This document shows, piece by piece, positions 33,561-43,011 of a stretch of DNA of 58,031 nt. The notes under the pieces are model-generated. The model did no database searches and had not been told where the DNA came from. It was given only the letters and a program-made list of their open reading frames with translations. Numbering within the stretch: the stretch's first letter is position 1; each line of letters starts with the position of its first letter. The DNA comes from Akkermansia sp. (GTDB lineage Bacteria > Verrucomicrobiota > Verrucomicrobiia > Verrucomicrobiales > Akkermansiaceae), in NCBI GenBank assembly GCA_017558555.1, contig JAFYUJ010000029.1:1-58031 (forward strand), in the 5' to 3' direction. The translations under genes and the position numbers were made by a program.

Positions 33561-34934
33561 ATGGACGGTAGTTTTGCGATAGTATCATTGGGTTGCGCCA
33601 AGAATTTGGTGGATTCTGAGGTGATGGCCGATGCCATGTTGCAGGCCGGCTTCCAAAAGGTGGAGCCGGAGTGTGCAGATGTCCTCATCATCAACACTTG
33701 CGCCTTTATTGACCCCGCCAAACAGGAGGCTATCGACACCATTTTTGCTGCTACCCGTGCCCGTGAAGCCGGTGAGGCCCCGACCGACCAGAAAATCATC
33801 GTGGCTGGCTGCCTTTCCCAGCGATATGCCAGGGAATTAGTGGATTTGATGCCCGAGGTAGACAGCTTCCTGGGAGTTGATTGCGTGCTCAAGGTGGCTG
33901 ATGTGGCCAAGGCTTGTCTGGACGGCACAGCCGAGAAGGTATACAGCACCAAAGTGTCGACCCTGATGCCGGATTTTGGCGATATGCGCTACCGATTGAC
34001 ACCCAAGCACACAGCCTATGTGAAAATTGCCGAGGGCTGCAACCACGCATGCGCCTATTGCGTGATTCCGCGCATCCGTGGGGCTCACCGCAGCCGCCCG
34101 CAGGCCAACATCTTGCGAGAGGTTCGTGCGCTGGTGGAGCAGGGGTGCAAAGAAATCAACCTCATTGCCCAGGATACCACCTATTACGGTATGGATAAGT
34201 GGGAAAAGAAAGCCGAGCGCACCAGCGGTGTGGATTCCTCGCGAGGTGAATCCCTGGCAACACTTCTGCGAGAAATTAACGCCATACCGGGGGATTTCTG
34301 GGTGCGCGTACTCTACACTCATCCTGCCCATTGGAGCCGCGAACTGATAGATACTTTTGCTCAATGTGAAAAGGTGGTGAAGTATGTGGATATTCCGCTG
34401 CAACACATTGCTGCTCATGTTCTGGAGGAACAGCGCCGCAAGACAGATGGTGATTATATCCGTCAACTCATCCGAGACCTCCGTGCCGCTGTTCCCGGCA
34501 TTGGCCTGCGTACCACATTCATCAGCGGCTTGCCCGGAGAAACCGAGGACGATCACGCAGAGCTGCGCGATTTCATCCGCGAATTCCGTTTCGAGCGCGC
34601 CGGTGTGTTCCCATACTCCAAAGAGGAAGGCTCGTTGGCAGCTCGCATGAAAAACCAGGTGCATCACGCTACGCGCAAGCGCCGTGCCAATGAGCTTTCC
34701 ATGATTCTGGCCGGCATTGCCGATGAGCTGGGGCAGGAGAGTGTGGGGCAGACGATGCGTGTGCTGGTAGATGCCCCCGGCATTGCCCGTGGCCCATGGG
34801 ACGCGCCCGATGTGGATGGCTCCATCCATGTAGACCCAGCGCTTCCTGTCGGCGAGTTTGCCGAGGTGGAAATTGAGGACTCTATCGCCTACGAGCTCTT
34901 TGCCACCGGGGCGGTGGATGAATCCGCAGAATAA
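33561..34934 (+). CDS. rimO: Ribosomal protein S12 methylthiotransferase RimO
   Basis: 457 aa, usual length. N-terminal MTTase domain (VSLGCAKNLVDSEVM, NTCAFIDPAKQEA), radical-SAM cysteine triad in EGCNHACAYCVIPRIRG, and a C-terminal TRAM-like part. These are RimO hallmarks, which separate it from MiaB. Adds a methylthio group to Asp89 of ribosomal protein S12 using two Fe-S clusters. Confidence 0.95.
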   Translation: MDGSFAIVSLGCAKNLVDSEVMADAMLQAGFQKVEPECADVLIINTCAFIDPAKQEAIDTIFAATRAREAGEAPTDQKIIVAGCLSQRYARELVDLMPEVDSFLGVDCVLKVADVAKACLDGTAEKVYSTKVSTLMPDFGDMRYRLTPKHTAYVKIAEGCNHACAYCVIPRIRGAHRSRPQANILREVRALVEQGCKEINLIAQDTTYYGMDKWEKKAERTSGVDSSRGESLATLLREINAIPGDFWVRVLYTHPAHWSRELIDTFAQCEKVVKYVDIPLQHIAAHVLEEQRRKTDGDYIRQLIRDLRAAVPGIGLRTTFISGLPGETEDDHAELRDFIREFRFERAGVFPYSKEEGSLAARMKNQVHHATRKRRANELSMILAGIADELGQESVGQTMRVLVDAPGIARGPWDAPDVDGSIHVDPALPVGEFAEVEIEDSIAYELFATGAVDESAE

Positions 34935-34985
34935 TGCCGGAGCTGTCGGCATTTTTTTGCTATCTGCCTCACTTTGTGAGTGACT

Positions 34986-35008
34986 TTGCTTTCCTGATTT
35001 GCTAAGAT
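34986..35008 (+). promoter_or_regulatory. Candidate secretin promoter
   Basis: Extended -10 TGCTAAGAT (hexamer 35003-35008), with a weak -35 TTGCTT-like region. The first ATG of the frame (35007) lies inside the -10, so translation should start at 35022 or 35025. Confidence 0.4.
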
Positions 35009-35021
35009 GGTCGCACTAGCT

Positions 35022-37535
35022 ATGATGAAAAAGTTTTCTCACGCCGCCCTCTTCTCTCTGATGGCTTTGGGTGCCTTGTCTGCTGCTCCCGGCCTGAATG
35101 CCCAGGAGGCTGATATTTCCACCACTGAAAACGCCCGCCGCCAGATGGCTGTGCGCGATGCCATGCAGGAACTGCAGGAGGCACGTCTGGCCTATCAGGC
35201 CCGCCGCTACAGCGATGCAGTGGAGCGTTACCGCAATGCTTTGGCTGTGTTGCCCAAAGCTCCTGCCACGGTCGCGCAGGAAAAATTCATCAAAGAAAGT
35301 CTTTCGGATGCCCTCATTGCCAAGGCCATTGATTACCGCGCCGTTGGTCGCAAGGATGAGGCGGTGTCTTTCCTCAAGGAAGCATTGGAGCTGGCTCCCG
35401 ATAACCAGCGCGCCAAAGTTGAGTTGGTGCATACCGCTGACCCTGTGCGTACCAATCCTGCCCTCACCCCTCAGCATGTGGGCGATGTGGAGGAAGTGAG
35501 CCGCCTGCTGACACTGGGGTACGGTTATCTGGATTTGGGGAAGTATGACGAGGCCATCAAGACCTTCCAATCTGTAGCTCAGTACGATCAGTATAATTCT
35601 GCTGCCCAGCGTGGCATTGAACAAGCTCAAAAGCGCCGTTCCCAGTATTACAGCACGGCACATGATACCATCCGCGCCTCCATGCTCAGCAAAGTGGATG
35701 CAGCCTGGAGCACGGATATGCCAGAGGATGCCGTGATGGATCACCAGCAGCAGGCGGTGGAATCCGGTGCGGTGGTGGAAGCCGATGTGGAGCTCCTGAA
35801 CTCCTTTGCCACGCGTCTTGAAGAAATGGTGTTGCCCACCATTGTGTTCGATGATGCCAGCATCATCGACGTGATTGAAGCCCTGCAAAATCAGATTCGT
35901 CGCTTTGAAGCGGAAAAGCCCGCCGCAGGCCGTACCATCAACATTACCGGCAACTTCGGCAAGCCTGAGACCGCTGGTTACAAGGAGTTGATGGATAAAC
36001 GCGTGCGTTTGAATCTGTCTGAAATTTCCATCAAGGCAGTGTTGGATGTGCTGGTATCCCAGTTGGGCATCAGCTACTACTTCACCCCCACTGGTGTGGA
36101 GTTGACGTACTCCGGTAAGGACTTTGGCCCCTTGGTGGATCGTACGTTCTTTGTCCCTCCGCATTTCTTCGACTCCCCTGCCGATGAGGGGGGGGACGAC
36201 GAGGAAGAAGATGATGCGTTCAGCGATGGAGGAAGCACGATGAAAGTACAGCGTGTGAACCCCGTGGCCGTGCTTAAGAGTATGGGTGTTTCATTCCCGG
36301 CGGGGGCCAATGCCCGCTACTTGCCTGCTGCCCGCCAACTGCGTGTGCGCAATACGGCTCACAATATGGCAGATATTGAAGAGCTGCTCAGCGTGCCGAT
36401 GGAAGGAGAACGCCAGGTGGTGCTCAGCGTTACTGTCATGGAGGTAGCTGAGACGGATCTTAATGAATTGGGCTTTGAATGGTTGCTCAATGTCAGTCTT
36501 GGTGGTGAAAACTTTATGAGCGGTGGAGTGGAAAATGCCTCTTCCGCTGCTACAGGGATGCCCACATTCTCTACGGTAATGCACCCCGAAGCGACACAAA
36601 TAGCGCCTTCTATCAGCAATGGGTTGCGCTCGGGCACCAAGGCGATTGGTATATCCGGCATGGACAAATTAATATCCACCGGAAGCGCCAATTCATACGG
36701 TAGTGTGGCTTCAGCTCCTGCGCCCGGCATTTTTGGTATTCGTGGTGTGTGGAATACTGCCGATGTGACCATGATTATGCGAGGCCTCTCCCAGAAGAAG
36801 GGGGTGGATATCTTGCAGAATCCCCGCATTGTCTTCTCCCCCGGCGCGGAAGAGCAGATTACGTTTGCCAATGTCAGGGAACTGTTTTTCCCAGAATCCT
36901 ACGAGCAGGGCAACATCAGCTCTACCAGTGGAATGAATTTTTACGATGAGAGCCTCACAGGTGAACGTTCATATTCCGGTAGTTCCAGTGGTAATGTGGT
37001 TGCAACGGGGGCTATGCCGCAGGATTTTGTGCGTTTTGGTATGACGGAAGAAGGCATAGGTGGTGTGGGTACCATCTTGCAGGTTCATAACGCTGAGCTA
37101 TCCGAAAACGGCCAGTATGTTACCCTTTCTTTGACAACCACAGTCAATGAGTTCGAAGGCTTTATCAACTGGGGTGCTCCCATCAAATCTGTCATGTGGA
37201 GTGCTGATAATCCGGACCAGATTGTGCAGATTGAACTGGCTCCCAACCGCATTCTCATGCCCATGATCAAGCGCTACCGTGAGAATACAAAGGTGACGGT
37301 GACTCCTGGTACGGTACTGGTTCTTGGCGGCTTGAAGGAAGCCCGAATCGTGCGCTACGAGGATAAGATTCCTGTATTGGGTGATTTGCCTCTTGTGGGC
37401 CGTCTTTTCCGCTCCGAGGGTGAGGAAAAGATGCGTAAAGCTTTGCTGTTCTTTGCCAAGGTGGATGTGGTAGACCCCACGGGTCGCGATGTGAAGACGG
37501 GCAAGCGTCCTGATGAAAATCAGGAAAATATGTAA
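35022..37535 (+). CDS. Type II/III-type secretin with N-terminal TPR-like region
   Basis: About 837 aa. Signal peptide MMKKFSHAALFSLMALGAL, a helical repeat region (about 40-235) of TPR type (AYQARRYSDAVERYRNALAV, LGYGYLDLGKYDEAIKTFQ), N-like domains, and a C-terminal secretin domain ending in IPVLGDLPLVGRLFR, the family signature. Such proteins form large outer-membrane rings for secretion or pili. No GspE, GspF or pilin gene is present in this window. The gene is followed 16 nt later by a bitopic protein and may form an outer-membrane channel with it. Confidence 0.88.
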   Translation: MMKKFSHAALFSLMALGALSAAPGLNAQEADISTTENARRQMAVRDAMQELQEARLAYQARRYSDAVERYRNALAVLPKAPATVAQEKFIKESLSDALIAKAIDYRAVGRKDEAVSFLKEALELAPDNQRAKVELVHTADPVRTNPALTPQHVGDVEEVSRLLTLGYGYLDLGKYDEAIKTFQSVAQYDQYNSAAQRGIEQAQKRRSQYYSTAHDTIRASMLSKVDAAWSTDMPEDAVMDHQQQAVESGAVVEADVELLNSFATRLEEMVLPTIVFDDASIIDVIEALQNQIRRFEAEKPAAGRTINITGNFGKPETAGYKELMDKRVRLNLSEISIKAVLDVLVSQLGISYYFTPTGVELTYSGKDFGPLVDRTFFVPPHFFDSPADEGGDDEEEDDAFSDGGSTMKVQRVNPVAVLKSMGVSFPAGANARYLPAARQLRVRNTAHNMADIEELLSVPMEGERQVVLSVTVMEVAETDLNELGFEWLLNVSLGGENFMSGGVENASSAATGMPTFSTVMHPEATQIAPSISNGLRSGTKAIGISGMDKLISTGSANSYGSVASAPAPGIFGIRGVWNTADVTMIMRGLSQKKGVDILQNPRIVFSPGAEEQITFANVRELFFPESYEQGNISSTSGMNFYDESLTGERSYSGSSSGNVVATGAMPQDFVRFGMTEEGIGGVGTILQVHNAELSENGQYVTLSLTTTVNEFEGFINWGAPIKSVMWSADNPDQIVQIELAPNRILMPMIKRYRENTKVTVTPGTVLVLGGLKEARIVRYEDKIPVLGDLPLVGRLFRSEGEEKMRKALLFFAKVDVVDPTGRDVKTGKRPDENQENM

Positions 37536-37551
37536 TCATACTGAGAAGCAG

Positions 37552-39312
37552 ATGAGCAAACAAAACGACATGTACACACGCGAGGGTGATGATGATTCGC
37601 AGGTGCGCAACATTATTCGCCGTTTGAATGAGGATAGACCCGCTACAGAGAAATCTCGCGAGGTTGTGGTGAGAGCAGATGGCACAAAGGCCATCCGTGT
37701 GACCAAAAAACGCAAGACGATGATGACTAATGCGGAGCGTAACAGGCGTTCTCGACGTACGTTTGTGATGCTTCTTTTGGTGGGTTTGCTGATATGTGGA
37801 GCCTTTGTGGGCTTTTTTATGTTCCGCATGACGTCTATGAACGGCTCCGGCTATCTTACGGAGCAGGAACAACGCCTGGCTCAAGCCTGGGGCGCTACGC
37901 GGGTGCGGTGTTCCGGTTCAAATATAGATGGTATGGAACTTTCCGTTGCCAGCATTGTGGCGGAGTTCCCGGAAGATGCTTTCTTGCAAAGGGTGGAGCT
38001 CAGTGATGTCAAAGCAACCTTGTCCGCTTCCACCTTCCTCTCCGGCAACATCAAGGCCGATGAATTGAGCATTGGACGAGCCAATATACAGCTGGCTCCG
38101 GCGGCAAGAGAACTGAAAATGCCCCGCCAGCAAGGTGCGGATTTGTGGAGAATCAAGCGCGTTGTTTGCGCAGATTTGAACGTGTCTTTTGGTGGGGCTG
38201 AGACCGAGTCGCCTGTTGTGTTGCGACAGGCCCCGGCTTATATGTATGGTTCTTCCTCCACTCGTGTTGTGATGCTCAATGGCGGCTTGCTGATGATGCG
38301 GGGATGGAAACCGGTGTCTCTGACGGAGGGCAAGATGCGGTTTACTCCCACCTCCATTGAGGATATCACACTGCGAGGTACGACTGACCCCACTCGCAAG
38401 AAAGCAGATGGACGTCCTGAAATAACAGTCATGTTGGCCGGTACTATCGAAGGCGGCGCTCCTCTTGCCGGGCCTCTCATGCTGGATAGTGAAGGCGTGA
38501 ATTTTGCAGACTTTACCGGTGGCTCATTTGTGCATTTCTTCTCTGCGTCTACGCAGGCTGTAGCTAAGGGCAAACACAAGGCGATGGCGAATATCACTCT
38601 GCCGCTGGATACACCTGCACCTCGTTTCAGCGGTGTCTTTCATGTACAGGATGTTCGTTTTACAACACTGCCCGCCATGATGGTGATGACCGAGCATATC
38701 GACCCCAAATACCGCAAGCGTTATTTGCCGCCCACGATATCGGCGGGTGTGGTGACGCTCAGCCAAACAGAGGGAAATACGACCATGGTGATTGCTGAAA
38801 ACGATATGGTGGAACGCGACTTGCTGTCCGTCCGTGCCAACGTGACGGTAGATGATACCAATCAGCTCTCAGGTACGGTGGATTATGGTATGCCCGCTCT
38901 CCTGACTCGTGTAGAGTATCCGGATGGCCTTTCTGACCCTATCTTCCGGGAAGATGCTCATTATGCCTGGCTGTGCACGCAAGTGTCCGGCCCGGCAAAC
39001 CACCCGACGGACAACGCAGAAAAACTGGATGTGGAAGCCGAGCCTCAGCGCCGGTTGCGTCCTGCCCGCACCCCGTTTGACCAGATTGATGTGGAGAAAC
39101 TCAGCCAGCGAGTCAATGCGGCAGAGTTGCAGTCCGCTCAGCCTGAAATACCTCAAACCCAACCGCAGGAACAGCCGAAAGAACCCTTCCACAATCCTTT
39201 GCAGCAAGATTACCAGACTCCTCAGTACACAGCTCCGGTGGCTCCTTCTACTATGCCGACGGGGGGTGGCCTGACGCTTCCGGTGGATGATGGCGTTTTT
39301 GGCGGTTTCTAA
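37552..39312 (+). CDS. Bitopic membrane protein paired with the secretin, AsmA/GspN-like periplasmic part
   Basis: 586 aa. About 70 basic cytoplasmic residues, one membrane helix (71-92, FVMLLLVGLLICGAFVGFFM), a beta-rich periplasmic region (SVASIVAEFPEDAFLQRV, LRGTTDPTRKK, VRANVTVDDTNQLSGTVDYG) and a Pro/Gln-rich end. Alternating beta-strands like LTEGKMRFTPTSI recall AsmA or GspN proteins. The start at 37552 has GAGAAG upstream. It could link the secretin to the inner membrane, but that is inferred from position only. Confidence 0.7.
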   Translation: MSKQNDMYTREGDDDSQVRNIIRRLNEDRPATEKSREVVVRADGTKAIRVTKKRKTMMTNAERNRRSRRTFVMLLLVGLLICGAFVGFFMFRMTSMNGSGYLTEQEQRLAQAWGATRVRCSGSNIDGMELSVASIVAEFPEDAFLQRVELSDVKATLSASTFLSGNIKADELSIGRANIQLAPAARELKMPRQQGADLWRIKRVVCADLNVSFGGAETESPVVLRQAPAYMYGSSSTRVVMLNGGLLMMRGWKPVSLTEGKMRFTPTSIEDITLRGTTDPTRKKADGRPEITVMLAGTIEGGAPLAGPLMLDSEGVNFADFTGGSFVHFFSASTQAVAKGKHKAMANITLPLDTPAPRFSGVFHVQDVRFTTLPAMMVMTEHIDPKYRKRYLPPTISAGVVTLSQTEGNTTMVIAENDMVERDLLSVRANVTVDDTNQLSGTVDYGMPALLTRVEYPDGLSDPIFREDAHYAWLCTQVSGPANHPTDNAEKLDVEAEPQRRLRPARTPFDQIDVEKLSQRVNAAELQSAQPEIPQTQPQEQPKEPFHNPLQQDYQTPQYTAPVAPSTMPTGGGLTLPVDDGVFGGF

Positions 39313-39324
39313 TCCGAGAGAACC

Positions 39325-40005
39325 ATGAGCAATGAAGTCAGACAGAAATGGTGGACGCGGCCCCTGGGACACTTGCTGTGGTCCTTCATGGCTTTGCTGT
39401 GCGCAACGCTGCGCAAGCGTATTGTGAATCTGAATGGTAAGGATGACCCCTGGGGGGATTACCAGTGCATCATCGCTTTGTGGCACAACCGCGTGTTTTC
39501 GCCCTGCCATGTGTACCGCTACGTGCTGAAAGGGAAGCTGCCCATGAGCATGCTTACCAGTGCCAGCAAGGATGGCGCACTACTGACCACCATTGCGAAT
39601 GACTATGGCATGCGCACAGTGCGCGGCAGCAGCCACCGCCGAGGTGCCGCCGGCTTCCGCGACATGGTGCGCGAGCTGGACGAGGGCTGCTGCATGTGCA
39701 TCACTCCTGATGGCCCCAAAGGCCCGCTGTACAAATGCCGCCCCGGGGCAGTGCGCTTGGCTTCTCTGAGTGGCTATCCCATCATTCCCGCCTGTATCGA
39801 GTATTCCTCCTGTTGGCGCATTTCCAAGGCATGGGATAAGTTTATCATCCCCAAACCCTTTTCCCGCGTGACAGTAACCTGGGGCAAGAAAATATACGTG
39901 CCCGCCGATATCACCGAAGAACAGCAAGCGGAATATTGCCGCATGGTGGAAGAAGCGCTCGCTCATGGCACTCCGGATTTTGAACCGCTCAATCTCGAAC
40001 AATAA
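39325..40005 (+). CDS. DUF374-type lysophospholipid acyltransferase-like protein
   Basis: 226 aa. Membrane-associated N-terminus (HLLWSFMALLCATL), LWHNR (the His-containing catalytic block variant of the DUF374/LPLAT group), TSASKDGALLTTIANDYGM, and ITPDGPKGPLYKCRPG, the acceptor-binding block. DUF374 proteins are thought to transfer acyl chains in lipid A or phospholipid metabolism. Cotranscribed in direction with the secretin genes, 12 nt after them, and 11 nt before folD. Confidence 0.88.
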   Translation: MSNEVRQKWWTRPLGHLLWSFMALLCATLRKRIVNLNGKDDPWGDYQCIIALWHNRVFSPCHVYRYVLKGKLPMSMLTSASKDGALLTTIANDYGMRTVRGSSHRRGAAGFRDMVRELDEGCCMCITPDGPKGPLYKCRPGAVRLASLSGYPIIPACIEYSSCWRISKAWDKFIIPKPFSRVTVTWGKKIYVPADITEEQQAEYCRMVEEALAHGTPDFEPLNLEQ

Positions 40006-40016
40006 CTTTCTGAACT

Positions 40017-40895
40017 ATGTCAACGATAATCATTGATGGCAAGGATGTATCCCAGCGCATTCGCGAGGGGCTCAAAGCTGAAGTTGCCGAGCTGACTGCC
40101 GCCGGGCGTACACCCGGTCTGGCCGTGGTGTTGGTGGGCGAGGATCCGGCATCTCAGGTGTATGTGGGCTCCAAAGTGCGTGCATGTGAGGAGCTTGGCA
40201 TCTATTCTCAGAAGTGGGCATTGCCGGCTGAGACCACGCAGGAGGAATTGGTGGAGCTGATACATAAGCTCAATGCTGATGACCGTATCCACGGCATCCT
40301 GGTGCAGAGCCCGCCCCCGCCTCATATTGATGAAGAGGCCGTGATCCTCAACATTGATCCCCGCAAGGATGTGGATGGTTTCCATCCCGTGAATGTGGCC
40401 AAGCTGGTGCTGGAAGAGGAAGATGGCTTTGTGCCATGCACGCCCTTGGGATGCATGGAGCTGCTCAAGGCGTACAACATTCCCACGGCTGGCAAGCACG
40501 CTGTGGTGATTGGCCGCAGCATGATTGTGGGCAAGCCTATGGCCAACCTGCTGGTCAGCAAAAAGGCCAACGCAACGGTCACGATTGCTCACTCCCGCAC
40601 AGCTGATTTGCCTGCCCTTTGCCGCACGGCTGATATTATTGTGGCTGCTGTGGGCCGCCCCGAAATGGTGAAAGCCGATTTTGTGAAACCCGGCGCTGTG
40701 GTGCTGGATGTGGGGATCAACCGTATCGATGATGCCAGCCGCCCGCGTGGTTACCGCATTGTGGGCGATGTGGACTATGCAGACGTATGCGATAAGTGCT
40801 CTGCCATCACCCCCGTGCCCGGTGGCGTAGGCCCCATGACGATTGCCATGCTTATGGCCAATACGGTGAAAGCATGCCGTCAGCTCACCTGCTGA
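40017..40895 (+). CDS. folD: Methylenetetrahydrofolate dehydrogenase/cyclohydrolase FolD
   Basis: 292 aa, typical length. Folate domain with [14 protein letters not shown] and [11 protein letters not shown] (family usually LVQLPLP), NADP-binding part with [14 protein letters not shown] and [11 protein letters not shown], ending [12 protein letters not shown]. Makes 10-formyl-THF from 5,10-methylene-THF for purine and fMet synthesis. Shared terminator with the convergent DUF2851 gene follows. Confidence 0.97.
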   Translation: MSTIIIDGKDVSQRIREGLKAEVAELTAAGRTPGLAVVLVGEDPASQVYVGSKVRACEELGIYSQKWALPAETTQEELVELIHKLNADDRIHGILVQSPPPPHIDEEAVILNIDPRKDVDGFHPVNVAKLVLEEEDGFVPCTPLGCMELLKAYNIPTAGKHAVVIGRSMIVGKPMANLLVSKKANATVTIAHSRTADLPALCRTADIIVAAVGRPEMVKADFVKPGAVVLDVGINRIDDASRPRGYRIVGDVDYADVCDKCSAITPVPGGVGPMTIAMLMANTVKACRQLTC

Positions 40896-40916
40896 TAGCT
40901 CCGTTTCATACTAATC

Positions 40917-40951
40917 AAAAAGCCATCCGGCGAGTGCCCGGGTGGCTTTTT
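40917..40951. terminator. Bidirectional terminator, folD and DUF2851 genes
   Basis: 14-bp stem (AAAAAGCCATCCGG with CCGGGTGGCTTTTT, one T-G pair). The stem's own A and T ends give T-runs on both strands. Confidence 0.9.
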
Positions 40952-40954
40952 GTC

Positions 40955-42340
40955 TCAGATCGCCTTCCATTGCCCCAGTTGCTCGGGGAAGAGGCAATTG
41001 CGGCAACTGCTGCCGGCGCAGAAGTCGGCATCAATTTGCAGTAGCGCTTGCTGGGCATAGCTGCGGCGGAGCAGGGGCTGCACATCCTCTCTCCGGCCAA
41101 ATAAGCGCTCCGCTGTGCGGCTGACCACACCCGGCTCATGGTCTGCCCGCATGGCCAGGTAGCTTTGCCAGGCGGCATCACTTTCATCCTGCACGTAAAC
41201 GTGATTTACCAGAAAGTCATTGATGCGTGCGCTGCCCACCAGCGCCAGGCGTTTCCTGGCTGCTGCGGAGGGAAGACTGTAGTGGGTGTCCCAGTAGTCA
41301 TGGCGCAAGGCCTTGAGCGCTTCTGCCAGGCGCTTGGCCCCTTGGGCATTGAAAAGGGGGTAGAGCGTTTTCCACTGTGCTACGGCTGCTGCCAAGGCGG
41401 CCACGCGGCGGTGGGGATGGTTTTGCGGGCGCGTGGCCCCGTACACCCAGGGAATTTCTCGCCCCTGGCTCAGTGCAAACTCCGGCTGTACCGGCCACCA
41501 GGCATCCCACACGCTGCGGTGGTAGCCACGTGCCTGTGTATCTGCTTTTTCAGGGAGGATGGGGCACAAGAAACCCGCCACACCGAAAAGAAGGGCTTCT
41601 TCCCGGCCTTTAAGTTGCTGCAAGGGCGCGCGCGAGGCCAGCAGCTGCATGGCTACTTTGTTTGTGCTGTAGCCCAACGTTTCGGCCAAGGCCTCATACC
41701 AGGCCTGTTCTGCGCCCTGTTGCTGCACCTTGGCGTGAAAAAGCTTGCGTTTCCTGGCTACACGGTGAGCTGCCGCGGCTTGTAGCAGGGAGATGATGGA
41801 ATCCACCGCCATGTGGGCCAGCGGGGCCTGGCAGCGGGGAATCATCCCACCGGGCACCCCGGCAGGCAGCCCCAGAGGCTTTTGCCAGCGCTCTGCGGGC
41901 AAATACAGCACGGGAATCTCCCTGTGTTGAGAATCGCGCGTGTACCAACCCTGCGGCGGGCGCGTCAGCACCACGTGCAAAATCACGTTGTTGAATTCCG
42001 GGTTGGCACCGTGGCCATGGCGCTCCCAATCCTGGGCCGTGGGGTCTATCTCAATATCCCCGCGCAGTACCTGGCCGCCCAGCTCTATTTCTGCGCGCAA
42101 AAAATCGGCTCCGGGTGAGCGGTTCCACGTGCCTTTGTCCAGAATGCGTACGGCTCCATGGTGTTCGGTCGTGCCGGCATTGCCCAGTAATCCCAGGTGC
42201 CACAGCCGCTGTATCTCCAACTCCGCGGGGAGGGTAGGTGGCTCCGTTTCTTCGGCTGCCGCAGGCAACGCTCCGGCGTAAATGGATGCGGCAAAGCTCT
42301 CGTAGGCTGCCGCAAGCTTATGCTGGCTCCCGGCGCTCAT
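40955..42340 (-). CDS. DUF2851 family protein
   Basis: 461 aa. The DUF2851 pattern is recognisable: LEIQRLWHLGLLG, GTWNRSPGADFLRAEIELGG, GDIEIDPTAQDWERHGHGAN, NVILHVVLT and later blocks (SRAPLQQLKGREEALLFGVA). The C-terminus has a Cys cluster (CAGSSCRNCLFPE). The family is common in Bacteroidota and Verrucomicrobiota and has no established activity. The conserved acidic and His residues (GDIEIDPTAQDW, HGHG) suggest a nuclease-like fold, which is inference. Overlaps the STAS gene by 4 nt. Confidence 0.88.
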   Translation of the reverse strand: MSAGSQHKLAAAYESFAASIYAGALPAAAEETEPPTLPAELEIQRLWHLGLLGNAGTTEHHGAVRILDKGTWNRSPGADFLRAEIELGGQVLRGDIEIDPTAQDWERHGHGANPEFNNVILHVVLTRPPQGWYTRDSQHREIPVLYLPAERWQKPLGLPAGVPGGMIPRCQAPLAHMAVDSIISLLQAAAAHRVARKRKLFHAKVQQQGAEQAWYEALAETLGYSTNKVAMQLLASRAPLQQLKGREEALLFGVAGFLCPILPEKADTQARGYHRSVWDAWWPVQPEFALSQGREIPWVYGATRPQNHPHRRVAALAAAVAQWKTLYPLFNAQGAKRLAEALKALRHDYWDTHYSLPSAAARKRLALVGSARINDFLVNHVYVQDESDAAWQSYLAMRADHEPGVVSRTAERLFGRREDVQPLLRRSYAQQALLQIDADFCAGSSCRNCLFPEQLGQWKAI

Positions 42341-42885
42341 TCATCAAAGTTCTGCGCCGTGTGGCGCAGCAAATCTTCCTCCAGCGTTTCGCACACGTAG
42401 CCAAAGGTTTCGTCATTTTTCTTGTTCATGGCACGCAGCGTGTTGTGTGCCTCCAGCACGTGGCGCGTGCGGGCCAGTTCGCTCATGTTCTGCTCGTCCT
42501 GAATGGCAGCATGTTCATCCTGCTGCAAAATCTGGCGGCGCTGCTCCAGCGAGAATTGCCAGGCGGCCTCAGGCGGATCGAGCTCCAGCAGCATATCCAG
42601 CCCCAGGCTTTCCATTGCTGCGCGCGTGCGCTGGGTGGGACTGGCCACCTGCACGCTGCCGCCATTCACGATGCAGCGGCGAGCCAGCCCTGCCAGCGTA
42701 CCCATGAAGGTGGAATCCACCCCCGGGCATACCTCCAAATCCAAAACAATGGTTTTGTTGCCCTTGTCCAAATACTTGTCTGCCAGCAACTTGAGCGCGG
42801 GGCTGTTCACAAAGCTTCCGCGGCTGGTGCAGCGTATCCAGAGGCAATCATCAAATTCGTGGAATGTCAGCGAGGTATCCGTCAT
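42337..42885 (-). CDS. STAS-domain anti-sigma-factor antagonist-like protein with helical tail
   Basis: 182 aa. STAS fold (about 5-110): IRCTSRGSFVNSPALKLLAD, IVLDLEVCPGVDSTFMGTLA, containing the acceptor serine/threonine in GVDSTFMG, as in SpoIIAA-like antagonists. The last about 70 residues are helical and charged (RRQILQQDEHAAIQDEQNM). Such proteins are usually paired with a HPK-like kinase/anti-sigma, absent here. Translation is coupled to the DUF2851 gene. Confidence 0.88.
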   Translation of the reverse strand: MTDTSLTFHEFDDCLWIRCTSRGSFVNSPALKLLADKYLDKGNKTIVLDLEVCPGVDSTFMGTLAGLARRCIVNGGSVQVASPTQRTRAAMESLGLDMLLELDPPEAAWQFSLEQRRQILQQDEHAAIQDEQNMSELARTRHVLEAHNTLRAMNKKNDETFGYVCETLEEDLLRHTAQNFDE

Positions 42886-43011
42886 AATGTACAGCTCTCA
42901 TTCTAACGATTCACCCCGCTCATGGCAAGAAAAAAGCTCAGTTTCTCCCAGGAAAAATGCAATCTTCTTTTCCTTTACATCCACTCGCTCTCATAGTAGC
43001 ATACACGCCGT

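Noticed and set aside
35022..39312. Amuc_1098-1102 type pilus cluster
   Set aside because: The secretin fits only in general form. The Amuc_1100 and Amuc_1101 relatives are not present here.
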